Positions 25,623-35,673 of a stretch of DNA of 64,000 bases are shown one piece after another. The notes under the pieces are model-generated. The model ran no database searches. It saw nothing but the letters and a program-made list of their open reading frames with translations, and was not told the DNA's origin. Position numbers and translations under genes: made by a program. The stretch's first letter is position 1. The number at the start of each line of letters is the position of its first letter. This DNA is from Thermoanaerobaculum aquaticum (GTDB lineage Bacteria > Acidobacteriota > Thermoanaerobaculia > Thermoanaerobaculales > Thermoanaerobaculaceae): contig NZ_JMFG01000023.1 in the NCBI RefSeq assembly GCF_000687145.1, positions 78,310 to 142,309 of the forward strand, given 5' to 3'.

Positions 25623-26291
25623 TCACCGCCGCTGCCAGGCCGCCGCCAAAAGCCCGGCGGGCAGCTCCTCCACCTCCCCGGAAAAGCCCTGGGGACGCAG
25701 GTCTGCAAGCTCCTTGACGCTGAGCTCCTGGCTGACAAAGCCGTTGACGAAGGCAAACGTACCATCGCGGGTGCGGGTTTCGTCAAAGGCCGGCAAAAGC
25801 CCGGCCCTTTGCTGGGCCTCGTACCAGGCCCGCCGGGCCTGCCTGGCCCCGGGGCCATAGGCGGTCACCAAGAGCCACCCGCCGGGGGCCACCAGCTCCG
25901 CCAGCGAGGCCACCATCCGGCGGCGCAGGTCCTCCCCGCCCAGGGAACCCAGGGTGGCTTGGGCAAAGATGACCGTTTGCCAAAACCCCCGCCGCAGCGG
26001 CGGGGTAAGGCCGTTCCCCGCCACCCAACACACCGGCAAGGAAAGCTTCTTGGCGGCCAAAAGGTAGCGGGGAACCAAGTCCATGCCCACCACCGGACCC
26101 TTTTGCATCCCCAGCGCTGCCAGGATCCTCCCCGCCCCGCAGCCCACCTCCAGCAAAGGGGTTGCCGCGCGGGTGCGGAGCCATTGGAGCTCCTGCTGCA
26201 AGAGCCTTTGAAACTCCGGGGGCGCCACGGAATAAGCCCGCGTGACCCATTCGGGGTGGTGGGCATCGCGGTAACGGAGAAAGGACTCCAC
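25623..26291 (-). CDS. Class I SAM-dependent methyltransferase
   Basis: The 222-residue protein carries motif I LLEVGCGAGRILAALG, an acidic residue after strand 2 (VVGMDLVPRYL), a post-motif segment (TVIFAQATLGSLG) and motif-III-like LVAPGGWLLVTAYGPGA, the layout of small-molecule or protein methyltransferases. The substrate is not recognisable. The start is taken as GTG 26291: TACACT ends 7 nt upstream and no Shine-Dalgarno exists. The frame stays open further upstream, but that would run antisense into the divergent cysteine-synthase-like gene. Divergent transcription from a 45-bp gap means the two promoters overlap. Confidence 0.78.
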   Translation of the reverse strand: MESFLRYRDAHHPEWVTRAYSVAPPEFQRLLQQELQWLRTRAATPLLEVGCGAGRILAALGMQKGPVVGMDLVPRYLLAAKKLSLPVCWVAGNGLTPPLRRGFWQTVIFAQATLGSLGGEDLRRRMVASLAELVAPGGWLLVTAYGPGARQARRAWYEAQQRAGLLPAFDETRTRDGTFAFVNGFVSQELSVKELADLRPQGFSGEVEELPAGLLAAAWQRR

Positions 26292-26298
26292 GCCGTGT

Positions 26299-26304
26299 AG
26301 TGTA
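26299..26304 (-). promoter_or_regulatory. -10 box of the methyltransferase gene, leaderless arrangement
   Basis: TACACT on the minus strand is followed by 7 nt and GTG 26291. The -35 region overlaps the 5' end of the divergent gene and is not consensus-like. Confidence 0.45.
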
Positions 26305-26336
26305 GCTGGTGTACCATGGCACGCTCGGAGGCCAGG

Positions 26337-27266
26337 ATGCGGGTCGTGACCTCGGTACTTGAGCTCATCGGACAAACGCCGCTTTTGCGCTTGCAGGAAC
26401 TGGAAGACGGCAGCGCGGAAATTTGGGCCAAGCTGGAAACCGCCAACCCCGGGGGTTCGGTGAAGGACCGGATCGGCTTGGGCATGGTTCTGGCGGCCGA
26501 GCAGGACGGGCGGCTGTCCCCGGGCGGCACCATCGTGGAAGCCACCGCCGGCAACACCGGCATCGGTTTGGCGCTGGCCGGGGTACGCCGTGGGTACCGG
26601 GTGATCCTGGTGGTCCCCGAGAAGTACTCGGTGGAAAAGCAAAAGCTCATGCGGGCGTTGGGGGCTGAGGTGGTGGTCACCCCCACAGAGCAAGGCATGG
26701 CCGGCGCCCAGGCCCGGGCCCGGGAAATTACCGCTGCCACTCCGGGTGCGGTGTACGTGGATCAGTTTTCCAACCCGGCCAACCCGCGCACCCACGAGCT
26801 CACCACCGGCCCGGAAATTTACCAGCAAACCGGTGGCCGGCTGGACGCCATCGTGGTGGGTTGCGGCTCCGGCGGCACCTTCATGGGGGCGGTTCGCTAC
26901 CTGAAATCCAAGCTGCCAGAGCTCTGGGCGGTGGCGGTGGAGCCCCAGGGGTCGGTGCTGGGGGGTGGTCCTGCAGGTGAGCACCTGGTGGAAGGCATCG
27001 GCATGGACGAAATCCCCCCCATCATGGACCGCTCTCTGGCTGATGAGGTCATAACCATCCCCGACCCCGAGGCCTTTGCCATGGTTCGTCGTCTGGCCCG
27101 GGAATGCGGGGTGCTGGCCGGTTCTTCCGCCGGCGCTAACGTGGCCGCTGCGGTGAAGGTGGCCCGGCGGTTGGGTCCGGGCAAGCGGGTGGTCACCGTA
27201 ATCCCCGACTCTTGCGAGCGTTACCTTTCCAAAGATATCTTGCAGCTTTTCCCGGAGGCCTCATGA
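26337..27266 (+). CDS. Cysteine synthase / cystathionine beta-synthase family enzyme
   Basis: The 309-residue PLP enzyme has the lysine-containing motif PGGSVKDRIG, the TAGNTGIGLA loop that binds substrate carboxylate, and the phosphate-binding GCGSGGTFMGA. The gene directly downstream encodes a cystathionine gamma-synthase/lyase, overlapping by ATGA. That pairing resembles the MccA-MccB reverse transsulfuration pair, in which homocysteine plus serine or O-acetylserine gives cystathionine and then cysteine. A plain O-acetylserine sulfhydrylase (CysK) remains possible. ATG 26337 is chosen over one 7 codons upstream because GGAG lies before it. No C-terminal CBS domains are present. Confidence 0.88.
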   Translation: MRVVTSVLELIGQTPLLRLQELEDGSAEIWAKLETANPGGSVKDRIGLGMVLAAEQDGRLSPGGTIVEATAGNTGIGLALAGVRRGYRVILVVPEKYSVEKQKLMRALGAEVVVTPTEQGMAGAQARAREITAATPGAVYVDQFSNPANPRTHELTTGPEIYQQTGGRLDAIVVGCGSGGTFMGAVRYLKSKLPELWAVAVEPQGSVLGGGPAGEHLVEGIGMDEIPPIMDRSLADEVITIPDPEAFAMVRRLARECGVLAGSSAGANVAAAVKVARRLGPGKRVVTVIPDSCERYLSKDILQLFPEAS

Positions 27267-28402
27267 AGGAAAAAACCCTCTGCGTGCACGCCGGTCCTGG
27301 GCCCGAGCCCACCACCGGCGCGGTAAATCCCCCCATTTACGCCACCTCCACCTACGCTTATGCGGAGTTTGGCCAACACCGGGGCTGGGAGTACTCCCGC
27401 ACCGCCAACCCCACCCGGGTGGCTCTGGAGCAAGCGGTCGCCCAGCTGGAGGGCGGCGCTGATGCCTGCGCCTTTGCTTCGGGCATGGCCGCCATTGACG
27501 CCCTTACCGACCTTTTGGCCCCCGGCGACCACATCCTGGCCGCCCACAACCTCTACGGCGGCACCTACCGCTTGTTCACCACCATCACCCGCCGGCACGG
27601 AGTAGAAGTGAGCTTTGTGGACGCCAGTGATCTTGCGGCTTTGGAGGCCAGCTTCCGCCCCAACACCAAGATGCTTTTCCTGGAATCCCCCACCAACCCG
27701 CTCATGGCCATTGTGGATTTGGAGGAGGCCAGCCGCCTGGCCCACCAGCGGGGCGTCCTGGTGGTAGTGGACAACACCTTCCTCTCGCCGGTTCTGCAAA
27801 AGCCGCTGGCGCTTGGGGCCGATTTCGTGGTGCACTCCACCACCAAGTACCTCAACGGGCATTCCGATGCCGTTGGTGGGGTGGTGGTGTGCAAAGACGG
27901 GGAGCTGGGAGCTCAGCTGCACCGCATCCAAAACAGCGCCGGGGCCATCATGGGCCCTTTTGACGCCTACCTGGTGCTGCGGGGCATCCGCACCCTGGCC
28001 CTGCGCATGGCCGCTCACGAAGAGGGAGGTCGGGCGGTGGCCAGCTTCTTAGCCCAGCACCCCAGGGTGGTTCGCGTTTATTACCCGGGCCTGGCCAGCC
28101 ACCCCCAGCACGAGCTGGCCTGCCGCCAGCAACGGGGCTTTGGCGCCATGGTGGCTTTTGATGTGGGCAGCCTGGAAAACGCCAAAACCGTGTGCAACGC
28201 CCTCAAGCTCTTCACCCTGGCGGAATCCCTGGGGGGCGTGGAGTCCCTGGTTTCCCACCCGGCCACCATGACCCACGCCTCGGTGCCCAAGGATGAGCGG
28301 GAAAAGCTGGGCATCACCGATGGCCTTTTGCGGCTTTCGGTGGGTGTTGAGGATCCCGAAGACCTGCTGGCGGATTTGGATCGCGCTTTGGCAGCGCTGT
28401 AA
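27263..28402 (+). CDS. Cystathionine gamma-lyase/synthase family PLP enzyme
   Basis: The 379-residue Cys/Met-metabolism enzyme is of normal size. The N-terminal YSRTANPTRVALE substrate segment, ASGMAAI, DNTFLSPVLQKP and the PLP lysine in HSTTKYLNGHSD are diagnostic. The C-terminal SLGGVESLVSHPATMTH is also typical. It starts with ATG 27263 overlapping the upstream stop (ATGA). Together with the upstream beta-synthase-like enzyme it probably converts cystathionine to cysteine, though gamma-synthase (methionine direction) cannot be excluded from sequence alone. A 9-bp GC hairpin lies 89 bp downstream. Confidence 0.92.
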   Translation: MKEKTLCVHAGPGPEPTTGAVNPPIYATSTYAYAEFGQHRGWEYSRTANPTRVALEQAVAQLEGGADACAFASGMAAIDALTDLLAPGDHILAAHNLYGGTYRLFTTITRRHGVEVSFVDASDLAALEASFRPNTKMLFLESPTNPLMAIVDLEEASRLAHQRGVLVVVDNTFLSPVLQKPLALGADFVVHSTTKYLNGHSDAVGGVVVCKDGELGAQLHRIQNSAGAIMGPFDAYLVLRGIRTLALRMAAHEEGGRAVASFLAQHPRVVRVYYPGLASHPQHELACRQQRGFGAMVAFDVGSLENAKTVCNALKLFTLAESLGGVESLVSHPATMTHASVPKDEREKLGITDGLLRLSVGVEDPEDLLADLDRALAAL

Positions 28403-28490
28403 GCCGGGTCTTCGGGAGCAAAGGCAAGAACGCGGAATACCTCAGCCAACCGGGGCTCGGCGCGAAGCTTACGGCTTAGGAAGAGCCTAC

Positions 28491-28522
28491 GGCCCCCGGA
28501 GAGGTCAAGCACCCCGGGGGCC
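28491..28522. repeat. Perfect 9-bp GC inverted repeat
   Basis: GGCCCCCGG (28491-28499) pairs with CCGGGGGCC (28514-28522) across 14 nt, between the convergent transsulfuration and hemerythrin genes. It may act as a bidirectional terminator, but no T-run adjoins it. Confidence 0.5.
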
Positions 28523-28563
28523 AGGTCCTGCAAGAAACTCAGCGCTTCGGAATTTTCGTTGCC

Positions 28564-29106
28564 TTATTTTCCCGCGAGTTCGTGCGCTAGCGCATGGTAA
28601 CGCTCGTGCGCTGCGGCAAAGCGCTCCCGTTCCACCTTTTCGAAGCTGGCGGCTAGCTCCTGGGTGTCCTGTGCGCTCAAGACCTGCTGGGCCATGGGGA
28701 AAAGGATGTTGTTTTCCTTGTAAATGTGCTGCTCCAATAGTTCCGCCCAGCCGGCCAGGCCGGAAGCCACCTGCAACGCCGCCTGCTGATTGCCTCGGGC
28801 GGCGCCTTCCAGGTGTTCCACCACCTGGCGAATGTAGCCCCGGCCCTGGTCGTGCTCAAAGAGCATGACGGCCACGGGCCCCATTTCCCGGGAAAACCCC
28901 CGCTCTTCCAGGCGGGTGAAGAGCAGGTCCTCCTCTTTGCCGTGGTGGCAGGCATCGGCAAAGGTGCGGACAAAGTCCACGATTTTTTCCACCTTTTCCT
29001 TGTCCACGCTGCCCCCGCTTCGCAGGCGCCCGGCTTCCCGGCGGGCGGCGTCTACCACCAGCAAGATCACATCGTGCTCATGCATGAGGGTTTCAATCGG
29101 GTTCAT
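28564..29106 (-). CDS. Hemerythrin-like HHE domain protein
   Basis: The 180-residue four-helix protein shows the histidines and acidic residues of a di-iron hemerythrin site: His9 and His11 in MHEHD, then ACHHGKEEDLLF, FEHDQGR, and a final QHIYKENNILFPMA. Such cytoplasmic proteins bind O2, NO or iron and often protect against oxidative or nitrosative stress. ATG 29106 is chosen because GGAGG sits 5 nt upstream; an in-frame GTG lies two codons earlier. It is divergent from the MobB-MobA gene. An NO-related role would fit the HAO-like cytochrome elsewhere in the window, but the two are not adjacent. Confidence 0.88.
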   Translation of the reverse strand: MNPIETLMHEHDVILLVVDAARREAGRLRSGGSVDKEKVEKIVDFVRTFADACHHGKEEDLLFTRLEERGFSREMGPVAVMLFEHDQGRGYIRQVVEHLEGAARGNQQAALQVASGLAGWAELLEQHIYKENNILFPMAQQVLSAQDTQELAASFEKVERERFAAAHERYHALAHELAGK

Positions 29107-29197
29107 GTCCACCTCCGGGTGTATCTTGACCCGGCTTGCGCAGGTCTTCCTTGCGCTAGCTCAAAAACCGCGTCTTGGGCCGGTGCCGCGTGTGGCC

Positions 29198-29203
29198 TAC
29201 ACT
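29198..29203 (+). promoter_or_regulatory. -10 box of the mobB-mobA fusion, leaderless arrangement
   Basis: TACACT is followed by 7 nt and GTG 29211. TTGGGC at 29175-29180 sits 17 bp upstream and is a plausible -35. No Shine-Dalgarno is present. Confidence 0.5.
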
Positions 29204-29210
29204 TTCCCCC

Positions 29211-30266
29211 GTGGACGTACAGCTTCCGGTGCCGGTTTTGGCGGTGTGTGGTTTTTCGGGGAGCGGCAAAACCACGCTTTTGGAGCGTGTGATCCCGGAG
29301 CTCACCGCGCAAGGGCTTACGGTAGGCCTGATTAAACACGACGCCCACGGGGTCACGGTGGATCAGCCGGGCAAGGACTCCGATCGCCTGTTTCGCGCCG
29401 GTGGGGAGGTTCTCCTCCGCGCGCCCAACGAGACCTTCGCCCGCTTCCACCCCGACCAGGGCAAGGACCTCACCTGGGCTCTGGCTCAGCTCGCCTGGAA
29501 CGTGGATCTCATCCTGGTGGAGGGGCACAAGGACACGGCGCTTCCTAAGGTGTGGCTGGAGCATCCCCAAACGTCCGAAATTCCGGCAGGCGTGACCGAC
29601 GTCCTGGCGGTGCTCCCGTGGGGGAGCGACCGGGTAGCGGCGTTGTTTGCCATCGTTCGGGATTTTTGCCTGACCCGGCAGCCCCCCTTGTGGGGTGGCA
29701 TCCTTCTGGGGGGCAAAAGCCAGCGCATGGGCACGCCCAAGCAGCTCCTAGAGCTCGGCGGGGAGAGCCTTCTCGCCCGCTCGGCCCGCGTCCTTGCACC
29801 TCACGTGGAGGGCTTTGCCTATCTGGGTGCCGGTCCTCTGCCCCCAGACGTACCGGAAGCACCGCAGCTGCCGGACCCCCCTGGCCCCGGCGGTCCGCTG
29901 GCGGGCTTGCGGGCAGCCCTCCGGTGGCACCCTTTGGCCCGGTGGCTGATGTTGCCGGTGGACGCAGTGGCGGTGAGCCAGGATTTTGTCCGCTGGATCA
30001 TCCAGCAGCACAGCCAGGGCTGTTGGGCTGTGCTCGTGGAAAACCCCCAAGGGGCCCTGGAGCCTGCCTTTTCCCTGGTGGCCCCGCAACTGCGTCACGC
30101 TGTGGAGCGCCTGGCCGAACGGGGAGAAGGGCCGCGGGCCCTGGCCCACCACCCCAAAGCCCGCAGGGTCCGCCTTCCCGAGGCTTTGGCGCCAGCCCTG
30201 CGCACCGTCAACACCCGGCAAGAGTGGGAGACCTTCTTGGCGGAATTGCAGGGCTCATCATCTTGA
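29211..30266 (+). CDS. MobB-MobA fusion (molybdenum cofactor nucleotide attachment)
   Basis: The 351-residue protein joins two domains usually encoded separately. Residues 1-150 are MobB-like, a GTP-binding adapter with P-loop GFSGSGKTTL and the IKHDAHG segment. Residues about 160-350 are a MobA-like nucleotidyltransferase (LLGGKSQRMGTPKQLLEL, then PGPGGPLAGLRAAL) that attaches a nucleotide to molybdopterin. Only one transferase is seen, so whether it makes the guanine or cytosine form is open. The IorAB-type enzyme in this window belongs to a family that normally uses the cytosine form. The start is GTG 29211, placed by the -10 box 7 nt upstream. Confidence 0.85.
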   Translation: MDVQLPVPVLAVCGFSGSGKTTLLERVIPELTAQGLTVGLIKHDAHGVTVDQPGKDSDRLFRAGGEVLLRAPNETFARFHPDQGKDLTWALAQLAWNVDLILVEGHKDTALPKVWLEHPQTSEIPAGVTDVLAVLPWGSDRVAALFAIVRDFCLTRQPPLWGGILLGGKSQRMGTPKQLLELGGESLLARSARVLAPHVEGFAYLGAGPLPPDVPEAPQLPDPPGPGGPLAGLRAALRWHPLARWLMLPVDAVAVSQDFVRWIIQQHSQGCWAVLVENPQGALEPAFSLVAPQLRHAVERLAERGEGPRALAHHPKARRVRLPEALAPALRTVNTRQEWETFLAELQGSSS

Positions 30267-30285
30267 AACCGCTTGGAGGTGTGGC

Positions 30286-31170
30286 ATGAGCACGTCTCGG
30301 AACGTTGCGTTTTTTGGTACCGGCCTCATGGGTTTCCCCATGGCCAAGCGACTCCTGGAGTCAGGTTTTCCGGTCACCGCATGGAACCGCACCCACGAAA
30401 AGGCGGCGCCCCTGGCGGCGCTGGGAGCCCAGGTGGCCACAACCCCAGCTCAAGCCCTGGAGCACGCAGATGTTGCCATTCTGATGCTGGCCCACGCCGA
30501 GGCCATCGGCAAAACCCTGCTGGCCGCGGAAACTGCGCCCTTTTTATCAGGAAAAACTGTGGTGCAAATGGGCACCATTGGCCCGGAGGAAAGCAAGACC
30601 TTGGCCGCAGAAATTGCAAGCCACGGAGGCCGCTACCTGGAAGCCCCAGTTCTGGGCTCGGTGCCGCAAGCGGAAGCGGGGAAGCTGGAGGTCATGGCTG
30701 GGGGCGAAAAAGCTCTGTTTGAGGAGCTTCTCCCGGTGTTTCGCTGTTTTGGGCCCAACCCCCGCTGGATTGGGCCGGTGGGTGCTGCAGCCACCCTGAA
30801 GCTGGCCCTCAACCACTTGATTGCCGCTCAAGCGGCGGCGTTTGCCACCTCTCTGGCTCTGGTGCAGAAGGCGCATGTGCCCCTGGAGCTTTTCCTGGAG
30901 ATCCTGCGGCCAAGTGCCTTTTACGCCCCCACCTTCGAGCGCAAGCTGCCGGTCATGCTGGACCCTCTGCACGCCAAGGTCAACTTCCCCGCCAAGCACA
31001 TGCTCAAGGACGTGCGGCTCATTCGCACCACCGCCGAGGCCTTGGGTATCAACCCCACCCTGGTGGCCAGCCTGGAAGCGCTCTTTGCCGCCACAGAAAA
31101 CGCCGGACTTGCCGACGCCGATTACGCTGCGGTAGCTCAGGTGATCGGGGGATCTTCATCCGGTAGCTAG
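30286..31170 (+). CDS. NAD(P)-dependent beta-hydroxyacid dehydrogenase family protein
   Basis: The 294-residue protein begins with the dinucleotide-binding motif FFGTGLMGFPMAKRLL, followed by AWNRTHEKA and the substrate-side segment LEAPVLGSVPQAEAGKL. The catalytic Lys lies in the helix GPVGAAATLKLALNHLI. These mark the 3-hydroxyisobutyrate / glyoxylate (GLYR1-type) dehydrogenase family, which oxidises or reduces small hydroxyacids. The exact substrate is unknown. ATG 30286 follows TTGGAGGTGTGGC. It starts 20 bp after the mobB-mobA stop and may be co-transcribed. A strong intrinsic terminator follows at 31209. Confidence 0.88.
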   Translation: MSTSRNVAFFGTGLMGFPMAKRLLESGFPVTAWNRTHEKAAPLAALGAQVATTPAQALEHADVAILMLAHAEAIGKTLLAAETAPFLSGKTVVQMGTIGPEESKTLAAEIASHGGRYLEAPVLGSVPQAEAGKLEVMAGGEKALFEELLPVFRCFGPNPRWIGPVGAAATLKLALNHLIAAQAAAFATSLALVQKAHVPLELFLEILRPSAFYAPTFERKLPVMLDPLHAKVNFPAKHMLKDVRLIRTTAEALGINPTLVASLEALFAATENAGLADADYAAVAQVIGGSSSGS

Positions 31171-31189
31171 CTGCAACTCTTTCTGTGGG

Positions 31190-31300
31190 ACCCACGCGAA
31201 AAATGTGGGACCCGCGCTCCGTCGCGGGTCTTTTTTTCTGTTTGCCGCCGCGGAGCGGCGGCCCCACATTTTCCTTGGCGGCCCCACATTTTCCTTGGCA
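31190..31300. repeat. GGA-loop hairpin repeats and a 20-bp tandem repeat
   Basis: Two hairpins with 8-bp arms share a purine-rich loop and a CCCACATT tail. On the plus strand, GCCGCCGC-GGA-GCGGCGGC at 31244-31262 is followed by CCCACATTTTCC. On the minus strand, GACCCGCG-ACGGAG-CGCGGGTC at 31230-31209 is followed by CCACATTTTT. The unit GCCCCACATTTTCCTTGGCG occurs twice in tandem (31261-31300, one mismatch). Confidence 0.75.
31209..31237 (+). terminator. Intrinsic terminator
   Basis: GACCCGCG (31209-31216) pairs with CGCGGGTC (31223-31230), followed at once by seven T residues. It ends the dehydrogenase transcript. Read on the minus strand the same hairpin is a member of the GGA-loop repeat family described below. 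Confidence 0.8.
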
Positions 31301-31322
31301 ACCACGCAGCGGAGCCTGAGGC

Positions 31323-33038
31323 TTAAAAGGACATTTTCTTCGCGAGCTTGGCCCACTCGTCTTTGAGGGTGACGATGCGGTTGAAGACCGGGCGTTCCGG
31401 GGTGGTGTCGGGGTCCACCGCAAAGTAGCCCACCCGCTCAAACTGGAAGCGCTCCCCCACCGCAGCTTGCGCCAAAAGCGGCTCAATTTTGGCGTTTTTG
31501 AGCACGGTGAGCGAGTTGGGGTTGAGGTTGTCCCTCCAGGTTTTGCCCTCGGGCACGTCGTCGGGATCCGGCTTCTCGAAGAGGTAGTCGTAAAGCCGCA
31601 CCTCGGCCTCCCGGGCATGGCCACAGGAAAGCCAGTGAATGGTAGCTTTCACCCTGCGGCCATCGGGGGCCTGCCCGCCCCGGCTCTGGGGGTCAATTTC
31701 ACCGCGCACTTCCACCACCTGGCCGCTATGCGGGTCGGTGATGACCTCCCGGCAGGTGAAGAGGTACGCGCCCCGCAACCGCACTTCGTTGCCGGGGTAA
31801 AGGCGGAAGTACTTGGGCAGCGGCTCCGGCCGCACGTCTTCCCGCTCGATCCAGAGCTCCCGGGTAAAGGGCAGCTGCCGCTCGCCGGCCGTGGGGTCTT
31901 CGGGGTTGTTGGGGACGGCAAACCACTCCACCTGCTCTTCCGGGTAGTTGGTGACCACCAGCTTGACCGGATCCAGCACCGCAAAACGGCGCGGTGCGGT
32001 GCGGTTGAGCACCTCGCGGATACAGTGCTCGAAAAGCTGTACGTCCACCACGCTGTTGCGCTTGGCCACGCCAATGCGCTCAGCAAAAAGGCGAATGGCC
32101 TCGGGGGGAACCCCCCGGCGCCGCAGGCCAGCAATGGTGGGCATGCGCGGGTCATCCCACCCGGCCACAAACCCTTCCTGCACCAGGCTTAAGAGCCTGC
32201 GCTTGGACATCACCGTGTAGGTGAGGTTCAAGCGGGCAAACTCGATTTGTTGCGGGTGGGGTTCGGGCAGCTCCAGTTCGTCAATGAACCAGTCGTAAAG
32301 GGGCCGATGGTCCTCAAACTCCAAGGTGCAAATGGAGTGGGTGATGCCCTCAATGGCGTCCTCCAAGGGGTGGGCGTAGTCGTACATGGGGTAAATGCAC
32401 CATTTGTCGCCCGCGTGGGGGTGCGGGGCATGGAGGATGCGGTACATCACCGGATCCCGCATGTTCACGTTGCCGGAGCTCATGTCGATTTTTGCCCGCA
32501 AAACCCGGCTGCCGTCGGGAAACTCCCCGGCACGCATGCGGCGGAAGAGCTCCAGGTTTTCCTCGACGCTGCGGTTGCGGTGCTCGCAAGGAACCCCCGG
32601 CTCGGTCAGCGTGCCTCGCTTTTCCCGCACCTCGTCGGGGGTGCAGTCGCATACGTAGGCCTTCCCTTTGAGGATGAGCTTTTCCGCCCACTGGTACATC
32701 TGCTCGAAGTAATCCGAGGCAAAGTAAAGGTGCTCCCCCCAATCGAAGCCCAGCCACCGCACGTCCCGCTCGATGGCTTGGATGTACTCCTGCTCTTCCT
32801 TTGTGGGGTTGGTGTCGTCGTAGCGCAGGTGGCAGCGGCCGCCAAACTCCTGGGCCAGGGTGAAGTTCAGGCAAATGGCCTTGGCGTGGCCAATGTGCAG
32901 GTAGCCGTTGGGTTCGGGGGGGAAGCGGGTGATGACCGTGCGGTGTTTCCCCGAGGCCAGGTCAGCGCGGATGATCTCCCGAATGAAATCGCTGCCCTCC
33001 GCCGGAAACTCGCTCACGCGCTGGGTGTCGTTGGCCAT
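31323..33038 (-). CDS. glnS: Glutaminyl-tRNA synthetase
   Basis: GlnRS (571 residues) charges tRNA-Gln directly with glutamine. The class I motifs are present: the HIGH-like [15 protein letters not shown] near residue 42-56 and the KMSKS-like VMSKRRLL. The two C-terminal anticodon-binding beta barrels follow, with the [15 protein letters not shown] block. The gene starts 3 bp after gltX stops, preceded by AAGGGAG, so the two Glx-tRNA synthetases form one operon. Presence of glnS suggests the organism need not rely only on GatCAB for Gln-tRNA. A GC hairpin repeat lies downstream. Confidence 0.96.
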   Translation of the reverse strand: MANDTQRVSEFPAEGSDFIREIIRADLASGKHRTVITRFPPEPNGYLHIGHAKAICLNFTLAQEFGGRCHLRYDDTNPTKEEQEYIQAIERDVRWLGFDWGEHLYFASDYFEQMYQWAEKLILKGKAYVCDCTPDEVREKRGTLTEPGVPCEHRNRSVEENLELFRRMRAGEFPDGSRVLRAKIDMSSGNVNMRDPVMYRILHAPHPHAGDKWCIYPMYDYAHPLEDAIEGITHSICTLEFEDHRPLYDWFIDELELPEPHPQQIEFARLNLTYTVMSKRRLLSLVQEGFVAGWDDPRMPTIAGLRRRGVPPEAIRLFAERIGVAKRNSVVDVQLFEHCIREVLNRTAPRRFAVLDPVKLVVTNYPEEQVEWFAVPNNPEDPTAGERQLPFTRELWIEREDVRPEPLPKYFRLYPGNEVRLRGAYLFTCREVITDPHSGQVVEVRGEIDPQSRGGQAPDGRRVKATIHWLSCGHAREAEVRLYDYLFEKPDPDDVPEGKTWRDNLNPNSLTVLKNAKIEPLLAQAAVGERFQFERVGYFAVDPDTTPERPVFNRIVTLKDEWAKLAKKMSF

Positions 33039-33041
33039 GGC

Positions 33042-34502
<1,461 letters not shown>

Positions 34503-34566
34503 CTCTCCCTCCCTTGCCCAACAGGCAGAAAAGTTTAGCACCGGCGCCTGGGGGAGCTCAGGGAAT

Positions 34567-34572
34567 TAGAAT
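34567..34572 (+). promoter_or_regulatory. -10 box of the DUF4388-TPR gene, leaderless arrangement
   Basis: TAGAAT is followed by exactly 7 nt and GTG 34580. No Shine-Dalgarno and no consensus -35 is present. Confidence 0.45.
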
Positions 34573-34579
34573 ACCCAGC

Positions 34580-35638
34580 GTGGCGATCGTGGGTGAAAGC
34601 TTCCGGGTGGGACAAGCCCCGTTCCTGCTCCAGCGGCACGCTCACGCGGTCAAGGCGGCAGTGGAGCTGGTGCACGCCGGCGTCACCCGCACCTTTGCCT
34701 TGGCCGAAGGCAAGGTGGTGGGCTTTTCGTCGTCTTCTCCGGAAGAGGAGCTCAAACCCGGGCTTGACCCCACCGAGGCTTCCCTCGTACCTGCTATTGC
34801 TTTAGCCCGTTTGGTGGCCGCCTCCGGAGAGTACAGGGTGGTGGAGCCAAAAGCGCCTTCGGTGCCTCTGGCCTTGCCGCTCAGCTGGGTCATCCTGGAG
34901 GCCCTGCGCCGCACCCAGGATCTTTCGCCGGTTCTGGACCTTCTGGGAACCAACCGCCCTTTCGTCCGGGCAGGCGGCAACCTCACCCCCAACGTGAGCC
35001 TCGTGCCGCTGGAGGCTTTCGTGTGGGACCGGCTTGGCTCGCCGCTGGCGCTTGCCGACCTGCAACGCCTGCTCCCCGAGCAAACGCAACCGCTCTCTCG
35101 CGCTTTTGCCGCGTTGGCTTGTGCCGGTTTGCTGGTCCCCGCCGACGCCCCGGCCCCAAAGCCGGAAAAGCCCCGCTTCCCACCGGCAAGCCCTAAGCTC
35201 CGGGAGAGGCTGGCCCGCATTGCCCGGGAGGGTGGGTTGCCGGCGCTGGAAGCCGACCGGGAGCCCACCGAGGAGGAGCTGGATCAAGCGCAGCGGGATA
35301 AGGAGCAAGCCCTGGCGCTTTTAGCCCAGGGCGGTGACGAACGGCAGGCAGTACGGCTTTTGAGCCGCGCGGTGAGCTTGCTCCCCGATCCCCACTCGCT
35401 GGTGCGCTTGGCCGAGGTGGAGGTGGCCAACCCGCTAGCGCGGCAGCGGGCGCTGGCCCACCTCAAGCAGGCTTTAGAAATGGAGCCCACCTTCACCCCC
35501 GCGTGGCTAGCTCTCGCCAACTACTGGGCCTTACGGGGGGACACCGAAAAGCAGCGGCGGTGTCTGGAAAACGTCCTCAAGTACGACCCGCAAAACCGGG
35601 ACGTGCGGGAAGCCCTGCTTCATTTAAGCGAGCGCTAG
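34580..35638 (+). CDS. DUF4388-like and TPR protein
   Basis: The 352-residue protein has an N-terminal region (about 1-190) resembling DUF4388/PATAN-type domains found in regulatory proteins (RVGQAPFLLQRHAHAVKAAV, then LARLVAASGEYRVVEP). A linker rich in Pro and Lys follows, then TPR-like helices at the C-terminus (about 235-350: ALALLAQGGDERQAVRLLSR, EMEPTFTPAWLALANYWALR, VLKYDPQNRDVREALL). It is probably a scaffold in a signalling pathway; partners are unknown. GTG 34580 is chosen from the -10 box 7 nt upstream and the loss of plausible protein before it. Confidence 0.7.
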   Translation: MAIVGESFRVGQAPFLLQRHAHAVKAAVELVHAGVTRTFALAEGKVVGFSSSSPEEELKPGLDPTEASLVPAIALARLVAASGEYRVVEPKAPSVPLALPLSWVILEALRRTQDLSPVLDLLGTNRPFVRAGGNLTPNVSLVPLEAFVWDRLGSPLALADLQRLLPEQTQPLSRAFAALACAGLLVPADAPAPKPEKPRFPPASPKLRERLARIAREGGLPALEADREPTEEELDQAQRDKEQALALLAQGGDERQAVRLLSRAVSLLPDPHSLVRLAEVEVANPLARQRALAHLKQALEMEPTFTPAWLALANYWALRGDTEKQRRCLENVLKYDPQNRDVREALLHLSER

Positions 35639-35673
35639 CCGGGTTATCATAAAAAAAGAAAAGGGAGGTGCTG

